DNA of 64,000 nucleotides from Litoreibacter ascidiaceicola (GTDB lineage Bacteria; Pseudomonadota; Alphaproteobacteria; Rhodobacterales; Rhodobacteraceae): NCBI RefSeq assembly GCF_900129235.1, contig NZ_FQUV01000002.1:434001-498000 (forward strand), read 5' to 3'. How positions within the stretch are numbered: position 1 is the stretch's first letter; each line of letters starts with the position of its first letter. The notes under the pieces were generated by a model that saw only the letters and a list, made by a program, of their open reading frames with translations, had not been told where the DNA came from and did not search any database. Positions 27,040 to 36,741 of the stretch are shown here, piece after piece. The translations under genes and the position numbers were made by a program.

Positions 27040-29391
27040 ATGAAGATCGCAAAAGCGACGCAGAACGCACGTCAATTCATTCAAATTCAGTGCGTTAGGG
27101 CAGCTTTGTCCGGGCTCGCCATCGCCGCAGTCAGCAGCGCGGTGCCTTTGACGCCAGCATTTGCCCAGAGTTTCCCGATTTCCTCGATCCAGATCGACGG
27201 CAATCAGCGCATCGAAGATGCAACGATTCTGAGCTACCTGCGCTTGGAACGCGGCAAAAGTGCCACTGCGGGCGAGCTCAATGATGCGATCCAGCGTCTG
27301 CAACGCTCGGGACTGTTCGAAACCGTGGATGTGGTTCCGGTCGGGAACCGCTTGGTCGTGACGGTTACCGAATATCCGACGATCAACCGTGTGAACATTG
27401 AAGGCAACAAGCGTCTGAAGGACGCGGACCTTATTCCACTGCTGAAGTCGCAGTCACGCAGGGTGTACAGCCCCGCCACGGCAGAGGCCGACGCCGCGTT
27501 GCTGGCCGAAGGTTACAGCCAGGCCGGGCGTATCGCTGCGACCGTGACGCCGCGGATTATCCCACGTTCCAACAACCGCGTCGATCTGGTGTTCGAAGTC
27601 GCCGAAGGGGACGTCGTCGAGGTCGAGCGTATTAGCTTCATCGGCAACCGCGCGTATTCGGACCGTCGCTTGCGCCGTGTGATCGAGTCCAAACAAGCAG
27701 GGTTCCTGCGCTCGATCATTCAATCGGACACGTTTGTAGGTGATCGCATCGCGTTTGACCGCCAGCTGCTGCGGGATTTCTACCTGTCACGCGGCTACGT
27801 GGATTTTCAGGTTCTATCGTCAACACCGGAGCTGACGCGCCAGCGTGACGGGTATTTCGTGAGCTTCAAGGTCAGGGAAGGCCAGCAATTTAAAGTCGGG
27901 CGGGTGACCACCTATTCCGATTTGCCGGAAATTGATGCCGACGAATATCACAAGGTTGCCCGTCTGAAAGACGGCGAGGTGTACTCTCCGGCAAAAATCG
28001 AAAACACCATCACCCGCATGGAGCGTCTTGCGCTGCGCCAGGGGCTAAACTTCGTCCGCGTCGAGCCACGCATCACCCGCAATGACGCCGATGTCACACT
28101 GGATGTAGAATTCGCACTGATCCGCGGACCGCGTGTTTTCGTCGAGCGTATCGATATCGAGGGCAACGCGACGACGCTGGACCGCGTTGTCCGCCGTCAG
28201 TTCAATACAGTTGAGGGCGACCCCTTCAACCCACGCGAAATTCGCGACGCTGCCGAACGCATTCGCGCCTTGGGATATTTCTCGACGGCGGATGTGAACA
28301 CACGTCAAGGCAGCGGGCCGGAGCAGGTTGTCGTTGACGTTGATGTCGAAGAAACCACGACAGGATCGTTGGGTTTCGGGGTCAGCTACGGTGCCGATGC
28401 GGGCGCGTCTTTGAGTGTGAACTTCAAAGAGAGAAACTTCCTCGGACGCGGACAAACCCTTTCGTTCTCGTTTGATACCGGGTCTGACAACAAGAATACG
28501 TCGGTAGACTTTATCGAACCTTCATTCTTGGGGCGCGATCTGTCACTTGGCTTGAACGCCTATTATCGCACCACGGATAGCCAATACGCAGATTACGATA
28601 CGCAAAATGTCGGGTTTGAGCCCAGCATCGAATTCCCCGTTTCCGAAAATGGGCGTTTGCGCCTGAGCTATCGGATTTCGAAAGACTCGATCAAAAACGT
28701 CAACGCCACAACCTCTAACATCATTCGTCGTGACGAAAGCTCTGCGTTCACATCTGCACTTGGTGTTCTTTATTCCTACGACACGCGTCGTACGGGACTG
28801 AACCCGAATGGCGGGGTGCTGTTGCGGTTCGGGCAACAAATCGCTGGCGTTGGTGGCGGTTTGAAGTACCTGCAAACCACGGGTTTGGTTTCTGCGGAAA
28901 CCAGGGTTGCGCGCGAAGAAGTAACACTGCGTGCGCAGTTCGAGTTCGGGGCGAATACGCGCCTGACAGGGAACAGCCGCATTACCGAGCGGTTCTTCCT
29001 CGGGTCAAGCAAGCTGCGTGGGTTTGACGGGGCAGGTGTGGGACCTCGGGACCTCACAAGTGCCAATCAGGACGCACTTGGTGGGAATTACTTCGCAGTC
29101 GCGCGCTTGGAAGCCGATTTCCCACTGGGCTTGCCGGAAGAATACGGCATCCGAGGCGGCGTGTTCTTTGACGTAGGCTCGCTTTGGGGGCTGGATGACA
29201 CCAACACCGGAACGAATGCCGTTCCCGGGGCGGCTGTCGACGATGGCTTCAAAATCCGCTCGGTCATTGGCGTATCCCTGCTTTGGGATACTCAGATTGG
29301 TCCGTTGCGCTTTAACTTCTCCAAGGCGCTGGTCAAGGAAGACTACGACAAAGAACGGTCGTTCGATCTCACTGTCTCCACGAAGTTCTGA
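27040..29391 (+). CDS. bamA: Outer membrane protein assembly factor BamA
   Basis: Central outer-membrane protein that inserts beta-barrel proteins. The 783-residue precursor has a signal peptide (hydrophobic core LSGLAIAAVSSAVPLTPAF, cleavage after AFAQ), five POTRA repeats over about residues 45-440 (first repeat ISSIQIDGNQRIEDATILSY), and a C-terminal 16-strand barrel with the VRGF/YRGF-like motif as KLRGFDGAGVGPRD and the terminal signature ending in F (LTVSTKF). Length is typical. It is followed 2 bases later by an OmpH/Skp-like chaperone gene. Confidence 0.97.
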   Translation: MKIAKATQNARQFIQIQCVRAALSGLAIAAVSSAVPLTPAFAQSFPISSIQIDGNQRIEDATILSYLRLERGKSATAGELNDAIQRLQRSGLFETVDVVPVGNRLVVTVTEYPTINRVNIEGNKRLKDADLIPLLKSQSRRVYSPATAEADAALLAEGYSQAGRIAATVTPRIIPRSNNRVDLVFEVAEGDVVEVERISFIGNRAYSDRRLRRVIESKQAGFLRSIIQSDTFVGDRIAFDRQLLRDFYLSRGYVDFQVLSSTPELTRQRDGYFVSFKVREGQQFKVGRVTTYSDLPEIDADEYHKVARLKDGEVYSPAKIENTITRMERLALRQGLNFVRVEPRITRNDADVTLDVEFALIRGPRVFVERIDIEGNATTLDRVVRRQFNTVEGDPFNPREIRDAAERIRALGYFSTADVNTRQGSGPEQVVVDVDVEETTTGSLGFGVSYGADAGASLSVNFKERNFLGRGQTLSFSFDTGSDNKNTSVDFIEPSFLGRDLSLGLNAYYRTTDSQYADYDTQNVGFEPSIEFPVSENGRLRLSYRISKDSIKNVNATTSNIIRRDESSAFTSALGVLYSYDTRRTGLNPNGGVLLRFGQQIAGVGGGLKYLQTTGLVSAETRVAREEVTLRAQFEFGANTRLTGNSRITERFFLGSSKLRGFDGAGVGPRDLTSANQDALGGNYFAVARLEADFPLGLPEEYGIRGGVFFDVGSLWGLDDTNTGTNAVPGAAVDDGFKIRSVIGVSLLWDTQIGPLRFNFSKALVKEDYDKERSFDLTVSTKF

Positions 29392-29393
29392 TC

Positions 29394-30017
29394 ATGGTCT
29401 CGCGGCGTGCATTAAGCGCGTGTATGGTAGCGCTTTGCGCTGCCACCCCGATTGTGGCGCAGAGCATTCAGCCCAGTCCGGTCCTCACCTTGGATCAGGA
29501 CCGCGTTTATGCGGCGTCGGCTTTTGGGAAACGGGTGCAGGAGGACCTGCAAAAGCAGTCCGCGGACCTGTCGCAGGAGAACCGCAAGATCGAGGCTGCG
29601 CTTGAGGAAGAAGAGCGCCGCTTGACGGTTGAGCGCGAAGGGATGTCTGCCGAAGAATTCCAGAAGCTGGCTGTCGATTTCGATGAACGCGTTACGGGTA
29701 TCCGCCGTGCTCAGGCTGCAAAAACCGAGAGCATCCGGCGACAGGCCGAGGCTGAACGCGTCCGCTTTTTCGAGGCGGCTTTTCCGGTCTTGTTGGAGTT
29801 GGTCGAGGAAACAGGCGCAGTTGCAATTCTCAACAACTCAGCGGTTATTTTCTCGGTGCGCCAGATCGACATCACGGATGCTGCGATCGAGCGGATCGAC
29901 GCGGCCATCGGTGCATCACCAAGACCGGTTGACCCGGGCCCGCTGCCATTGCCGCGCCCAAATCCTGAAGGCGCAGAAACGATTGATGACACTGACGATA
30001 GCTCCACAGATAACTAA
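29394..30017 (+). CDS. OmpH/Skp family periplasmic chaperone
   Basis: Periplasmic holding chaperone for unfolded outer-membrane proteins. The 207-residue precursor has a short signal peptide (SACMVALCAATPIVAQ), the LTLDQDRVYAASAFGKRV start of the OmpH domain, and a long charged coiled-coil (about residues 45-125: EENRKIEAALEEEERRL-type, here QENRKIEAALEEEERRLTVE). An unusual proline-rich, then acidic tail (PRPVDPGPLPLPRPNPEG, then DDTDDSSTDN) ends the protein. Position after bamA supports the call. lpxD, which often sits here, is absent. Confidence 0.85.
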   Translation: MVSRRALSACMVALCAATPIVAQSIQPSPVLTLDQDRVYAASAFGKRVQEDLQKQSADLSQENRKIEAALEEEERRLTVEREGMSAEEFQKLAVDFDERVTGIRRAQAAKTESIRRQAEAERVRFFEAAFPVLLELVEETGAVAILNNSAVIFSVRQIDITDAAIERIDAAIGASPRPVDPGPLPLPRPNPEGAETIDDTDDSSTDN

Positions 30018-30084
30018 CCCACCAAACTTGTGCCGCGCGTAGGCTGGTGCTACCCAAATGAGCTAAAGGCCAAAGGATATATCC

Positions 30085-30540
30085 ATGACCACCACCACTG
30101 CCGATATTGACCTGATCCAGCGGATCATCCCGCACCGGTACCCGTTCCTGCTGGTTGATAAGGTCGTGGATATCAAAGCGGGCGAAAGCGCGCGTGGCAT
30201 CAAAAACGTAACGTTCAACGAGCCACATTTCCAAGGCCACTTTCCGGGGGCTCCGATCATGCCGGGGGTCACGATTATCGAAGCCATGGCGCAAACCGCC
30301 GCGGTGATGGTCGGTGTGACCATGGACATGGCTGACAAAGACCTGCTGGTCTATTTCATGGCAATCGACGGCTGCAAATTCCGCCGCAAGGTTGTTCCGG
30401 GTGACGTTCTGCACCTTGATGTGCAGGTCACACGTGGCAAGGCTGGCGCGAAGGTCTGGAAGTTCAAAGGCGTCGCAACGGTCGAGGGTGAAATGGCGGC
30501 GGAGGCCGAATTCACCGCGATGATGGACCTGCCGAAGTGA
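30085..30540 (+). CDS. fabZ: 3-hydroxyacyl-ACP dehydratase FabZ
   Basis: Removes water from 3-hydroxyacyl-ACP in fatty acid elongation. The 151-residue hot-dog-fold protein has [13 protein letters not shown], the catalytic histidine and glycine loop in [17 protein letters not shown], and the catalytic glutamate in [10 protein letters not shown]. It competes with LpxA for 3-hydroxymyristoyl-type ACP, which explains the conserved neighbourhood with lpxA. lpxA starts on a GTG inside the last codons of fabZ (overlap 4 bases). Confidence 0.97.
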   Translation: MTTTTADIDLIQRIIPHRYPFLLVDKVVDIKAGESARGIKNVTFNEPHFQGHFPGAPIMPGVTIIEAMAQTAAVMVGVTMDMADKDLLVYFMAIDGCKFRRKVVPGDVLHLDVQVTRGKAGAKVWKFKGVATVEGEMAAEAEFTAMMDLPK

Positions 30541-31322
30541 GTGCGACAGTCCACCCTTCGGCGTTCGTTGAAGACGGCGCGCAACTTGCCGACGGGGTGA
30601 TCGTTGGCCCGTTTTGCACGGTGGGGGCGAATGTGTCGCTTGCGACTGGTGTCGAGCTGAAGAGCCATGTTGTTGTGACGGGCAAGACCTCGATCGGGGA
30701 GGGGACGGTTGTTTTTCCCTTCGCCGTGATCGGTGAGATTCCGCAGGACCTGAAATTTGACGGCGAAGAAACCCGTCTGGAAATCGGCGCCCGCAACCGC
30801 ATACGCGAAGGTGTGACGATGAATACCGGAACGTCCGGCGGCGGTGGATTGACCAAGGTCGGCGACGATTGCCTGTTTATGACCGGCGCGCATGTCGGCC
30901 ACGATGCCATTGTCGGCAATGGTGTGATTATGGCCAACCAAGCCGCATTGGCGGGGCATTGCATCATCGAAGACAAGGTGATCATCGGCGGTCTTGCAGG
31001 TATTCACCAGTTCGTGCGCATCGGGCGCGGCGCAATTATCGGCGCGGTCACCATGGTGACCAATGACGTCATTCCATACGGCCTTGTACAAGCCCCACGT
31101 GGCGAGTTGGACGGGTTGAATTACGTCGGGCTGAAGCGCGCGGGCGTCTCACGGGCGGATATCACCGCCCTTCGCGCCGCCTATCAAATGTTGCGCCAAG
31201 GCGATGGCGCATTTCAGGATCGCGCCCGCAGGCTGGCCGAAGAAACAGACAGCGAATATGTGCGCGAGGTTGTCGACTTTATTCTGGGCGACAGCGGCCG
31301 GTCGTTCCTTGCGCCGCGCTGA
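30537..31322 (+). CDS. lpxA: UDP-N-acetylglucosamine acyltransferase
   Basis: First step of lipid A synthesis: transfers a 3-hydroxyacyl chain from ACP to UDP-GlcNAc. The 261-residue trimeric left-handed beta-helix protein shows many hexapeptide repeats ([19 protein letters not shown]), the catalytic histidine region [15 protein letters not shown], and the [21 protein letters not shown] segment, then the C-terminal helices. GTG start at 30537 overlaps the fabZ stop. Overlaps lpxI by one base. Confidence 0.97.
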   Translation: MSATVHPSAFVEDGAQLADGVIVGPFCTVGANVSLATGVELKSHVVVTGKTSIGEGTVVFPFAVIGEIPQDLKFDGEETRLEIGARNRIREGVTMNTGTSGGGGLTKVGDDCLFMTGAHVGHDAIVGNGVIMANQAALAGHCIIEDKVIIGGLAGIHQFVRIGRGAIIGAVTMVTNDVIPYGLVQAPRGELDGLNYVGLKRAGVSRADITALRAAYQMLRQGDGAFQDRARRLAEETDSEYVREVVDFILGDSGRSFLAPR

Positions 31323-32185
31323 TGCTGGCACTGGTTGTAGGTGAGGGCGCGTTGCCGGAGCTTCTGTTGGAGCATCTGGCAGACACAAACACGCCCTATC
31401 ATCTGTGCCAAATGGAATGGCAAGGCTCCGACGCGCGCGGAGACCAACCGGTCCGCAAATTCCGTATCGAAACCTTGGGCAGCTTTATCACTTGGTTGAA
31501 AGACCAAGGCGTGGACCGCATTTGTTTTGCGGGCCGCGTTGACCGTCCTCCGCTTGACCCCTCAAAGATCGACCCCGAAACCATGCCCCTTGTGCCGCGC
31601 ATGATGCAGGCGTTGCAGGTGGGGGATGACGCCGCCCTCAGGTTGGTCTTGGGCTTCTTCGAGGAGGCTGGAATTCGCCCTGTTGGCGCCCACGAGATAC
31701 AGCCCGACATTTTGCCGCCTGCCGGATATCTGGGCAGTCATCGCCCGTCAGAACAACACGCGCGCGACGCCGACCGCGGCATCGAGGTGATCGCCGCAAT
31801 GGCCGCCGCCGATGTCGGGCAAGCGTGTATCGTGCATGAACGGCAGCCGTTGGTGATCGAGGCCCAGCCCGGCACGGATTTCATGATGCAAAGCCTGTTA
31901 CATGAGCGGGCTAATCTGCCTTGGGGCAAAGCCCCGCTTGGCATACTCAAAAGCCCGCGCGCGAAAGGCCTGCCACCTAAGGGCGGCGTGATGATCAAGG
32001 CGGCGAAGCCCGGGCAAGAACTGCGCATCGACATGCCGACCATCGGTCCGGATACCATCCTGCGCGCCGTTCAGGTCGGGCTGGACGGCATCGTGGTGGA
32101 AGCAGGCCGTGTCATCGTGTTGCAGTCCGCTCTTTGCACCAAACTAGCCGAAAAGCACGGCCTGTTCATCTGGGTGCGCGAGTGA
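31322..32185 (+). CDS. lpxI: UDP-2,3-diacylglucosamine diphosphatase LpxI
   Basis: Hydrolyses UDP-2,3-diacylglucosamine to lipid X, the alphaproteobacterial alternative to LpxH. The 287-residue protein (formerly DUF1009) has the N-terminal half with LCFAGRV-like ICFAGRVDRPPLDP and the C-terminal half with GQACIVHERQPLVIEAQPGTD, then KGGVMIKAAKPGQELRIDMPTIG (core VMIKAAKPGQELRIDMPTIG, 20 residues) typical of LpxI. Located exactly between lpxA and lpxB, with overlapping ends, in line with its job between the two enzymes. Confidence 0.95.
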   Translation: MLALVVGEGALPELLLEHLADTNTPYHLCQMEWQGSDARGDQPVRKFRIETLGSFITWLKDQGVDRICFAGRVDRPPLDPSKIDPETMPLVPRMMQALQVGDDAALRLVLGFFEEAGIRPVGAHEIQPDILPPAGYLGSHRPSEQHARDADRGIEVIAAMAAADVGQACIVHERQPLVIEAQPGTDFMMQSLLHERANLPWGKAPLGILKSPRAKGLPPKGGVMIKAAKPGQELRIDMPTIGPDTILRAVQVGLDGIVVEAGRVIVLQSALCTKLAEKHGLFIWVRE

Positions 32186-33360
32186 AGGTCTACCTCATCG
32201 CGGGCGAGCCGTCGGGCGACAAGCTTGGTGGGGCCTTGATGGAGGGCCTGAAACAGCTGAACCCGAATGTGCGGTTTCAAGGGGTCGGCGGCCCGTTGAT
32301 GGAGGCGCAAGGCATGACCTCCCTGTTTCCCATGGACGAATTGTCGGTCATGGGGCTGGCGGAGGTGCTGCCAAAATTGCGCGGCCTGTTCAAACGCCGT
32401 GATGAGACGGTTGAGGATATTATCGGCTCGGGCGCGGATGTGGTTGTAACAATCGACAGCCCCGATTTTTGCCTGCGGGTCTTGCGTAAACTGCGCGAGC
32501 TGTCTGCGGTTCCGACGGTTCACTACGTGGCACCTTCGGTTTGGGCTTGGCGCCCGAAACGCACGGAGCGGATGATCGGGATCGTCGATCATGTGATGGC
32601 GCTTCTTCCGTTCGAGCCACCCTATATGGAGGGGGCAGGGCTGCCTTGCGACTTCGTTGGGCACCCCGTTGTGGCGGAACCACTGGCCGAGGCGTCGGAT
32701 GCGTCGGCCTTTCGCACCACCCATGGTCTAAGCGATGCGCCGGTTGTTCTTACCTTGCCCGGATCCCGGCGGGGCGAGGTGTCACGGTTGGCGAGCATAT
32801 TCGGTGAAAGCCTGCACAAACTTGCCGCTCAACGTCCAGACATCCGTGTGGTTATTCCGGCTGCGGCTCCGGTTGCGGGATTGGTCTATGATCAGACCCG
32901 TGGCTGGCCGGGGCAGCCGGTTATCCTTGACCCACGCGGCATGAATCCAGACGCGGCACTGGCTGAAAAACGCGCGGCCTTTGCTGCGGCGGACGTGGCA
33001 TTGGCGGCGTCCGGCACGGTGTCATTGGAGCTTGCGGCGAACACCGTGCCGATGGTGATTGCCTATGACATGAACTGGTTTTCACGCAAACTGATCCGCG
33101 CGATGTTGCAGATTGATACGGTAACTCTGGTCAATCTGGTGTCCGAAACCCGCACCGTGCCAGAGTTTCTGGGGGATGCGTGCAAGCCCGTTGATATTGC
33201 GCGGGCGCTGGAACAGGTGCTCAAGCCCGGACCAGAGCGGTCGGCCCAAGCTGCGGCGGCAGAGATCACCATGGAGCGGCTTGGCCGCGGCGACGAACCA
33301 CCGGGCTTGCGGGCGGCTAAAGTGGTCGCGCGGATCGCCGGGTTTGAAGATCAGGTGTAA
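32182..33360 (+). CDS. lpxB: Lipid-A-disaccharide synthase
   Basis: GT-B glycosyltransferase that condenses lipid X with UDP-2,3-diacylglucosamine. The 392-residue protein starts VKVYLIAGEPSGDKLGGALM on a GTG at 32182 that overlaps the lpxI stop, and shows FQGVGGPLMEAQGM, TIDSPDFCLRV, HYVAPSVWAWRPKR, LPGSRRGEVSRL and AASGTVSLELAAN, all conserved in LpxB. Upstream in-frame codons exist but belong to lpxI. It is the last gene of the envelope block and is convergent with the ybaK-type gene. Confidence 0.96.
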   Translation: MKVYLIAGEPSGDKLGGALMEGLKQLNPNVRFQGVGGPLMEAQGMTSLFPMDELSVMGLAEVLPKLRGLFKRRDETVEDIIGSGADVVVTIDSPDFCLRVLRKLRELSAVPTVHYVAPSVWAWRPKRTERMIGIVDHVMALLPFEPPYMEGAGLPCDFVGHPVVAEPLAEASDASAFRTTHGLSDAPVVLTLPGSRRGEVSRLASIFGESLHKLAAQRPDIRVVIPAAAPVAGLVYDQTRGWPGQPVILDPRGMNPDAALAEKRAAFAAADVALAASGTVSLELAANTVPMVIAYDMNWFSRKLIRAMLQIDTVTLVNLVSETRTVPEFLGDACKPVDIARALEQVLKPGPERSAQAAAAEITMERLGRGDEPPGLRAAKVVARIAGFEDQV

Positions 33361-33367
33361 TCGCGGA

Positions 33368-33838
33368 TCAACCTGTGAAGTCAGCCAACTGGCCGTTTGT
33401 CAGGGCGATCAAATCAGAAGGCGCGAGCGAGAAGATGTGCCTTGGCGTTCCGGCGGCGGCCCAGATCACATCGAATTCCGTCAAGCGCGGGTCGATGAAT
33501 GTGCGGATGGGGTTGAGGTGCCCGACAGGTGACACCCCGCCAATGGCAAATCCGGTCTGGGCGCGAATGAGAACTGCATCTGCCTTTCCCAACACCTCGC
33601 CCGCGACGGTGCTGGCCTTGGCCGCATCCACCTGATTACCGCCGGCGGTGATGAAAAGCACAGCCAGATTGCTGTCTTCACCTTTGAAAATAATGGACTT
33701 CGCGATCTGATCCACCACGCAGCCAGCCTGCGCGGCGGCTTGTTCTGCGGTGCGGGTTTGATCCGAGGTTTCAACAATCTGCGCGTCGATCCCCGCATCG
33801 GCGAGGGCCTTGGTCACGCGTTTTAGGCTTTTACTCAT
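33368..33838 (-). CDS. YbaK/EbsC family aminoacyl-tRNA deacylase
   Basis: Small editing protein (156 residues) that hydrolyses misacylated tRNA, for example Cys-tRNA(Pro) or Ala-tRNA(Pro) in relatives. It has SIIFKGED with the conserved lysine, LAVLFITAGGNQVD, and FAIGGVSPVGHLNPIRTFID with the GxxPxGH loop that contacts the tRNA end. Start ATG at 33838. The same frame stays open far upstream over glnE, but that extension is antisense to glnE and is not coding. Divergent from glnE by 78 bp. Confidence 0.9.
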   Translation of the reverse strand: MSKSLKRVTKALADAGIDAQIVETSDQTRTAEQAAAQAGCVVDQIAKSIIFKGEDSNLAVLFITAGGNQVDAAKASTVAGEVLGKADAVLIRAQTGFAIGGVSPVGHLNPIRTFIDPRLTEFDVIWAAAGTPRHIFSLAPSDLIALTNGQLADFTG

Positions 33839-33916
33839 GGGGTGCGACCTTACGCATAGCGGGCATTGCTGCAAGCGCTTGTTGACGGCGGACGCTGGGC
33901 CTTTCATCGTGGCGAT

Positions 33917-36691
33917 ATGGCATTTCATGATCGCATCACCCGTCACCCGCTTCCCCATAACACCGAACGGTGTGCACACGTGCGTCGCCTGTTTGGGGAA
34001 CTGCCTGAGGCGTTGGTAACGCTTCTGGAAACCACGGCAGGATGCAGCCCGTATCTGGCGGGGCTGATGGAGCGCGAAGCGGACTGGATTGCCCAGCTTG
34101 CAACCCGTGAGGCAGAAGACCTGCGCGACGGGGTTTGGCAGGATATCGAGCAGAGCGAAGGGGATATGAAAGTCGTCTTTCGGCAGGCCAAGCGCCGGAT
34201 TGCATTGCTGGCAGCTGTTGCGGACATTGGCGGTGTCTGGCCGCTTGAGATGGTGACCCATGCCCTCACGGAGCTGGCAGATCGGTGTTTGCAGCGTGGC
34301 TTGACCGAGTTGACCGCCGCGCAAATCGCACGCGGGAAGCTGCCCGGCCAAACTGAAGCCGATGCCAAAATCGGGGCGGGTATGTGTATCTTGGCGATGG
34401 GGAAGATGGGGGCCTACGAGCTTAATTATTCGTCCGACATCGACATGATTTGTCTGTTTGACGAAACCCGTTTCCAGCCTGACGACTACCTTGAGGCGCG
34501 GACGACCTTTATAAAAATCACTCGCGCCTTGATGAGCCTGATGTCGGATGTCACGGCTGACGGGTACGTGTTCCGCTCGGACTTGCGACTTCGCCCCGAT
34601 GCGTCGGTGACGCCCGTCTGTATCGCGATGGAAACAGCGGAGCGGTATTACGAGAGCGTTGGCCGGACATGGGAGCGCGCGGCATTCATCAAAGCGCGGC
34701 CTTGTGCGGGTGATCTGGAGGCGGGAGAGCGGTTCCTTGATCGCCTGAGCCCGTTCATCTGGCGCAAACATCTGGATTTCGCAGCCATCGAGGATGCTCA
34801 TGACATGCGGCTGAAGATCCGCAGCCATAAAGGGCTTGGTGGGCAAATGCAGCTTGATGGGCACAACATGAAACTGGGGGCAGGCGGTATTCGCGAGATC
34901 GAGTTCTTTACGCAAACCCGGCAGCTTATCGCGGGGGGCCGCGACCCGCATCTTCGGGTCCGCGGCACGCGGGAGGGTTTGGATCAACTGGTTGAAGCGG
35001 GCTGGGTGCCCAAAGACGCCTCGGACCGGTTGCAGGCAGCTTATGTGGCGCATCGCGAGGTGGAACATCGGCTGCAAATGATTGGCGACAGCCAAACCCA
35101 TGAATTGCCCAAGAACGAAGAAGGGTTCCAGCGGTTGGCGCGCTTCATGGGGGAAGAGGACATCGCGAAGTTTCGCGCGGGCTTGCTTGCACGGCTTGAA
35201 GAAGTTGCAGAAGTCACCGACAGCTTTTTCGCCCCCGACGACGCCGAAGAAGCGCCGGAGACTGAAGGGCTGGCACCGCCCAGCACATATCTGGAGCAAT
35301 GGCGCAGCTTGCCTGCCTTGCGCTCGGAGCGCTCGGTCTCGCTGTTCAAACGGGTGTTCCCGACCATCCTGCGACAGATGGGGCAGGCGACACGTCCCGC
35401 CGAGGCGATGGCCGAATTCGAGCGCTTCCTGTCGGGGTTGCCCGCAGGTGTTCAGGTCTTCTCGTTGTTCGACTCCAACCCGCAACTCACCAAGCTGATC
35501 GTGGATATCTGCGCCACGTCTCCTGCGTTGGCGACCTATCTGTCGCGGAACGCAGGCGTGCTGGACGCGGTGATCGGGGGGGATTTCTTCGCTGATTGGC
35601 CAGATGTGGAGAGCCTCACGGAACACCTGATCGAAAAGATGCAGGAAATCGGCGATTACGAAGGGCAGTTGGATGCAGCGCGGCGCTGGCAGAAGGAATG
35701 GCATTTCCGCGTTGGTGTGCATCATCTGCAAGGATTGCTCAGCCCTGAAGACGCGAGCGCTCAATATGCCGACTTGGCTCAGGCGACCTTGGCAGCACTA
35801 TTGCCCGTGGTCGAAGCGGAGTTCGCCCGCAAACATGGACCAGCACCCGGGCGCGGGGCTGTTGTGTTGGGAATGGGCTCTGTTGGTGCGGCGTCCTTAA
35901 CGGCGGATTCGGACCTTGATCTTATCGTCATCTATGACCCCGAAGGCGTCGAGCAAAGTGAGGGTCGCCGCCCGCTGGAAACGCGCACCTATTTTGCCCG
36001 CCTGACACAGGCCTTTGTGACGGCTTTGACGGCCCCGATGGCGGAAGGGCGGTTATACGAGGTCGACCTGCGTTTGCGTCCGTCCGGCCAGTCTGGGCCC
36101 GTCGCGACGTCGCTGGAGGCATTCAGAAACTACCAAATGAACGATGCATGGGTGTGGGAACATCTGGCGCTGACTCGCGCACGGGCGGTTGCTGGTAATG
36201 CGTCGCTACAAGCGGATGTGGAGGCAGTGCGCTGTCAGGCACTCGCCAGCAAATTTGAAGCAGAGCAGGTGAAACGCGAAACCCGGGAGATGCGGGTGAG
36301 GCTGGCCGAGGCGTCTGGCGCGCCCCAGCCTTGGGATGTGAAATCAGGCGCTGGCGGGCGGCAGGATATCGAACTGCTCAGTCAGGCGCTCAGTCTCATT
36401 AGCCATGGCACCGCGCGCAAGATTGACCTGCAATTGAGCGATGCCAAACAGGCGGGATTACTATCGGACGAGCAGTATGAGCATCTTCTGAGCGCCCACG
36501 CGCTGTTCTCCAAAATCCAGATGGCCGCACGTTTGATGTCCACCAAATCACTGACACCGGAAGACATGGGCGCAGGCGGGATTGCCATGCTTTTGCGCGA
36601 TTGTAACCGCGAGACGGTAGATATTCTTGCTGACGACGTCGCCGAGTGTCGCAAAAGAGCCGCCGAAGTCGTAGAACAGCTTCTGCAATGA
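33917..36691 (+). CDS. glnE: Bifunctional glutamine synthetase adenylyltransferase/deadenylyltransferase
   Basis: Controls glutamine synthetase by adding or removing AMP in response to PII. The 924-residue protein has two nucleotidyltransferase domains, each followed by a helical GlnD-UR-type domain. The N-terminal (deadenylylating) domain keeps GMGKMGAYELNYSSDIDMI; the C-terminal (adenylylating) domain has GMGSVGAASLTADSDLDLI, where the usual Lys of GMGKLGG is serine, though the DxD metal pair is intact. ATG at 33917 matches the usual N terminus (MAFHDRITRHP); an in-frame start 17 codons earlier is less likely. Length agrees with E. coli GlnE (946). Confidence 0.94.
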   Translation: MAFHDRITRHPLPHNTERCAHVRRLFGELPEALVTLLETTAGCSPYLAGLMEREADWIAQLATREAEDLRDGVWQDIEQSEGDMKVVFRQAKRRIALLAAVADIGGVWPLEMVTHALTELADRCLQRGLTELTAAQIARGKLPGQTEADAKIGAGMCILAMGKMGAYELNYSSDIDMICLFDETRFQPDDYLEARTTFIKITRALMSLMSDVTADGYVFRSDLRLRPDASVTPVCIAMETAERYYESVGRTWERAAFIKARPCAGDLEAGERFLDRLSPFIWRKHLDFAAIEDAHDMRLKIRSHKGLGGQMQLDGHNMKLGAGGIREIEFFTQTRQLIAGGRDPHLRVRGTREGLDQLVEAGWVPKDASDRLQAAYVAHREVEHRLQMIGDSQTHELPKNEEGFQRLARFMGEEDIAKFRAGLLARLEEVAEVTDSFFAPDDAEEAPETEGLAPPSTYLEQWRSLPALRSERSVSLFKRVFPTILRQMGQATRPAEAMAEFERFLSGLPAGVQVFSLFDSNPQLTKLIVDICATSPALATYLSRNAGVLDAVIGGDFFADWPDVESLTEHLIEKMQEIGDYEGQLDAARRWQKEWHFRVGVHHLQGLLSPEDASAQYADLAQATLAALLPVVEAEFARKHGPAPGRGAVVLGMGSVGAASLTADSDLDLIVIYDPEGVEQSEGRRPLETRTYFARLTQAFVTALTAPMAEGRLYEVDLRLRPSGQSGPVATSLEAFRNYQMNDAWVWEHLALTRARAVAGNASLQADVEAVRCQALASKFEAEQVKRETREMRVRLAEASGAPQPWDVKSGAGGRQDIELLSQALSLISHGTARKIDLQLSDAKQAGLLSDEQYEHLLSAHALFSKIQMAARLMSTKSLTPEDMGAGGIAMLLRDCNRETVDILADDVAECRKRAAEVVEQLLQ

Positions 36692-36741
36692 CGCAGGTTT
36701 CGGGTTAACTGGGCGTTACCAATGATCTGATGGAGCACCAG

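Noticed and set aside
33839-35764. Open minus-strand frame of about 640 codons upstream of, and in frame with, the ybaK-type gene
   Set aside because: It is antisense to glnE, whose motifs are intact in the plus strand. The open frame results from GC-rich codon bias; the real ybaK start is ATG 33838.
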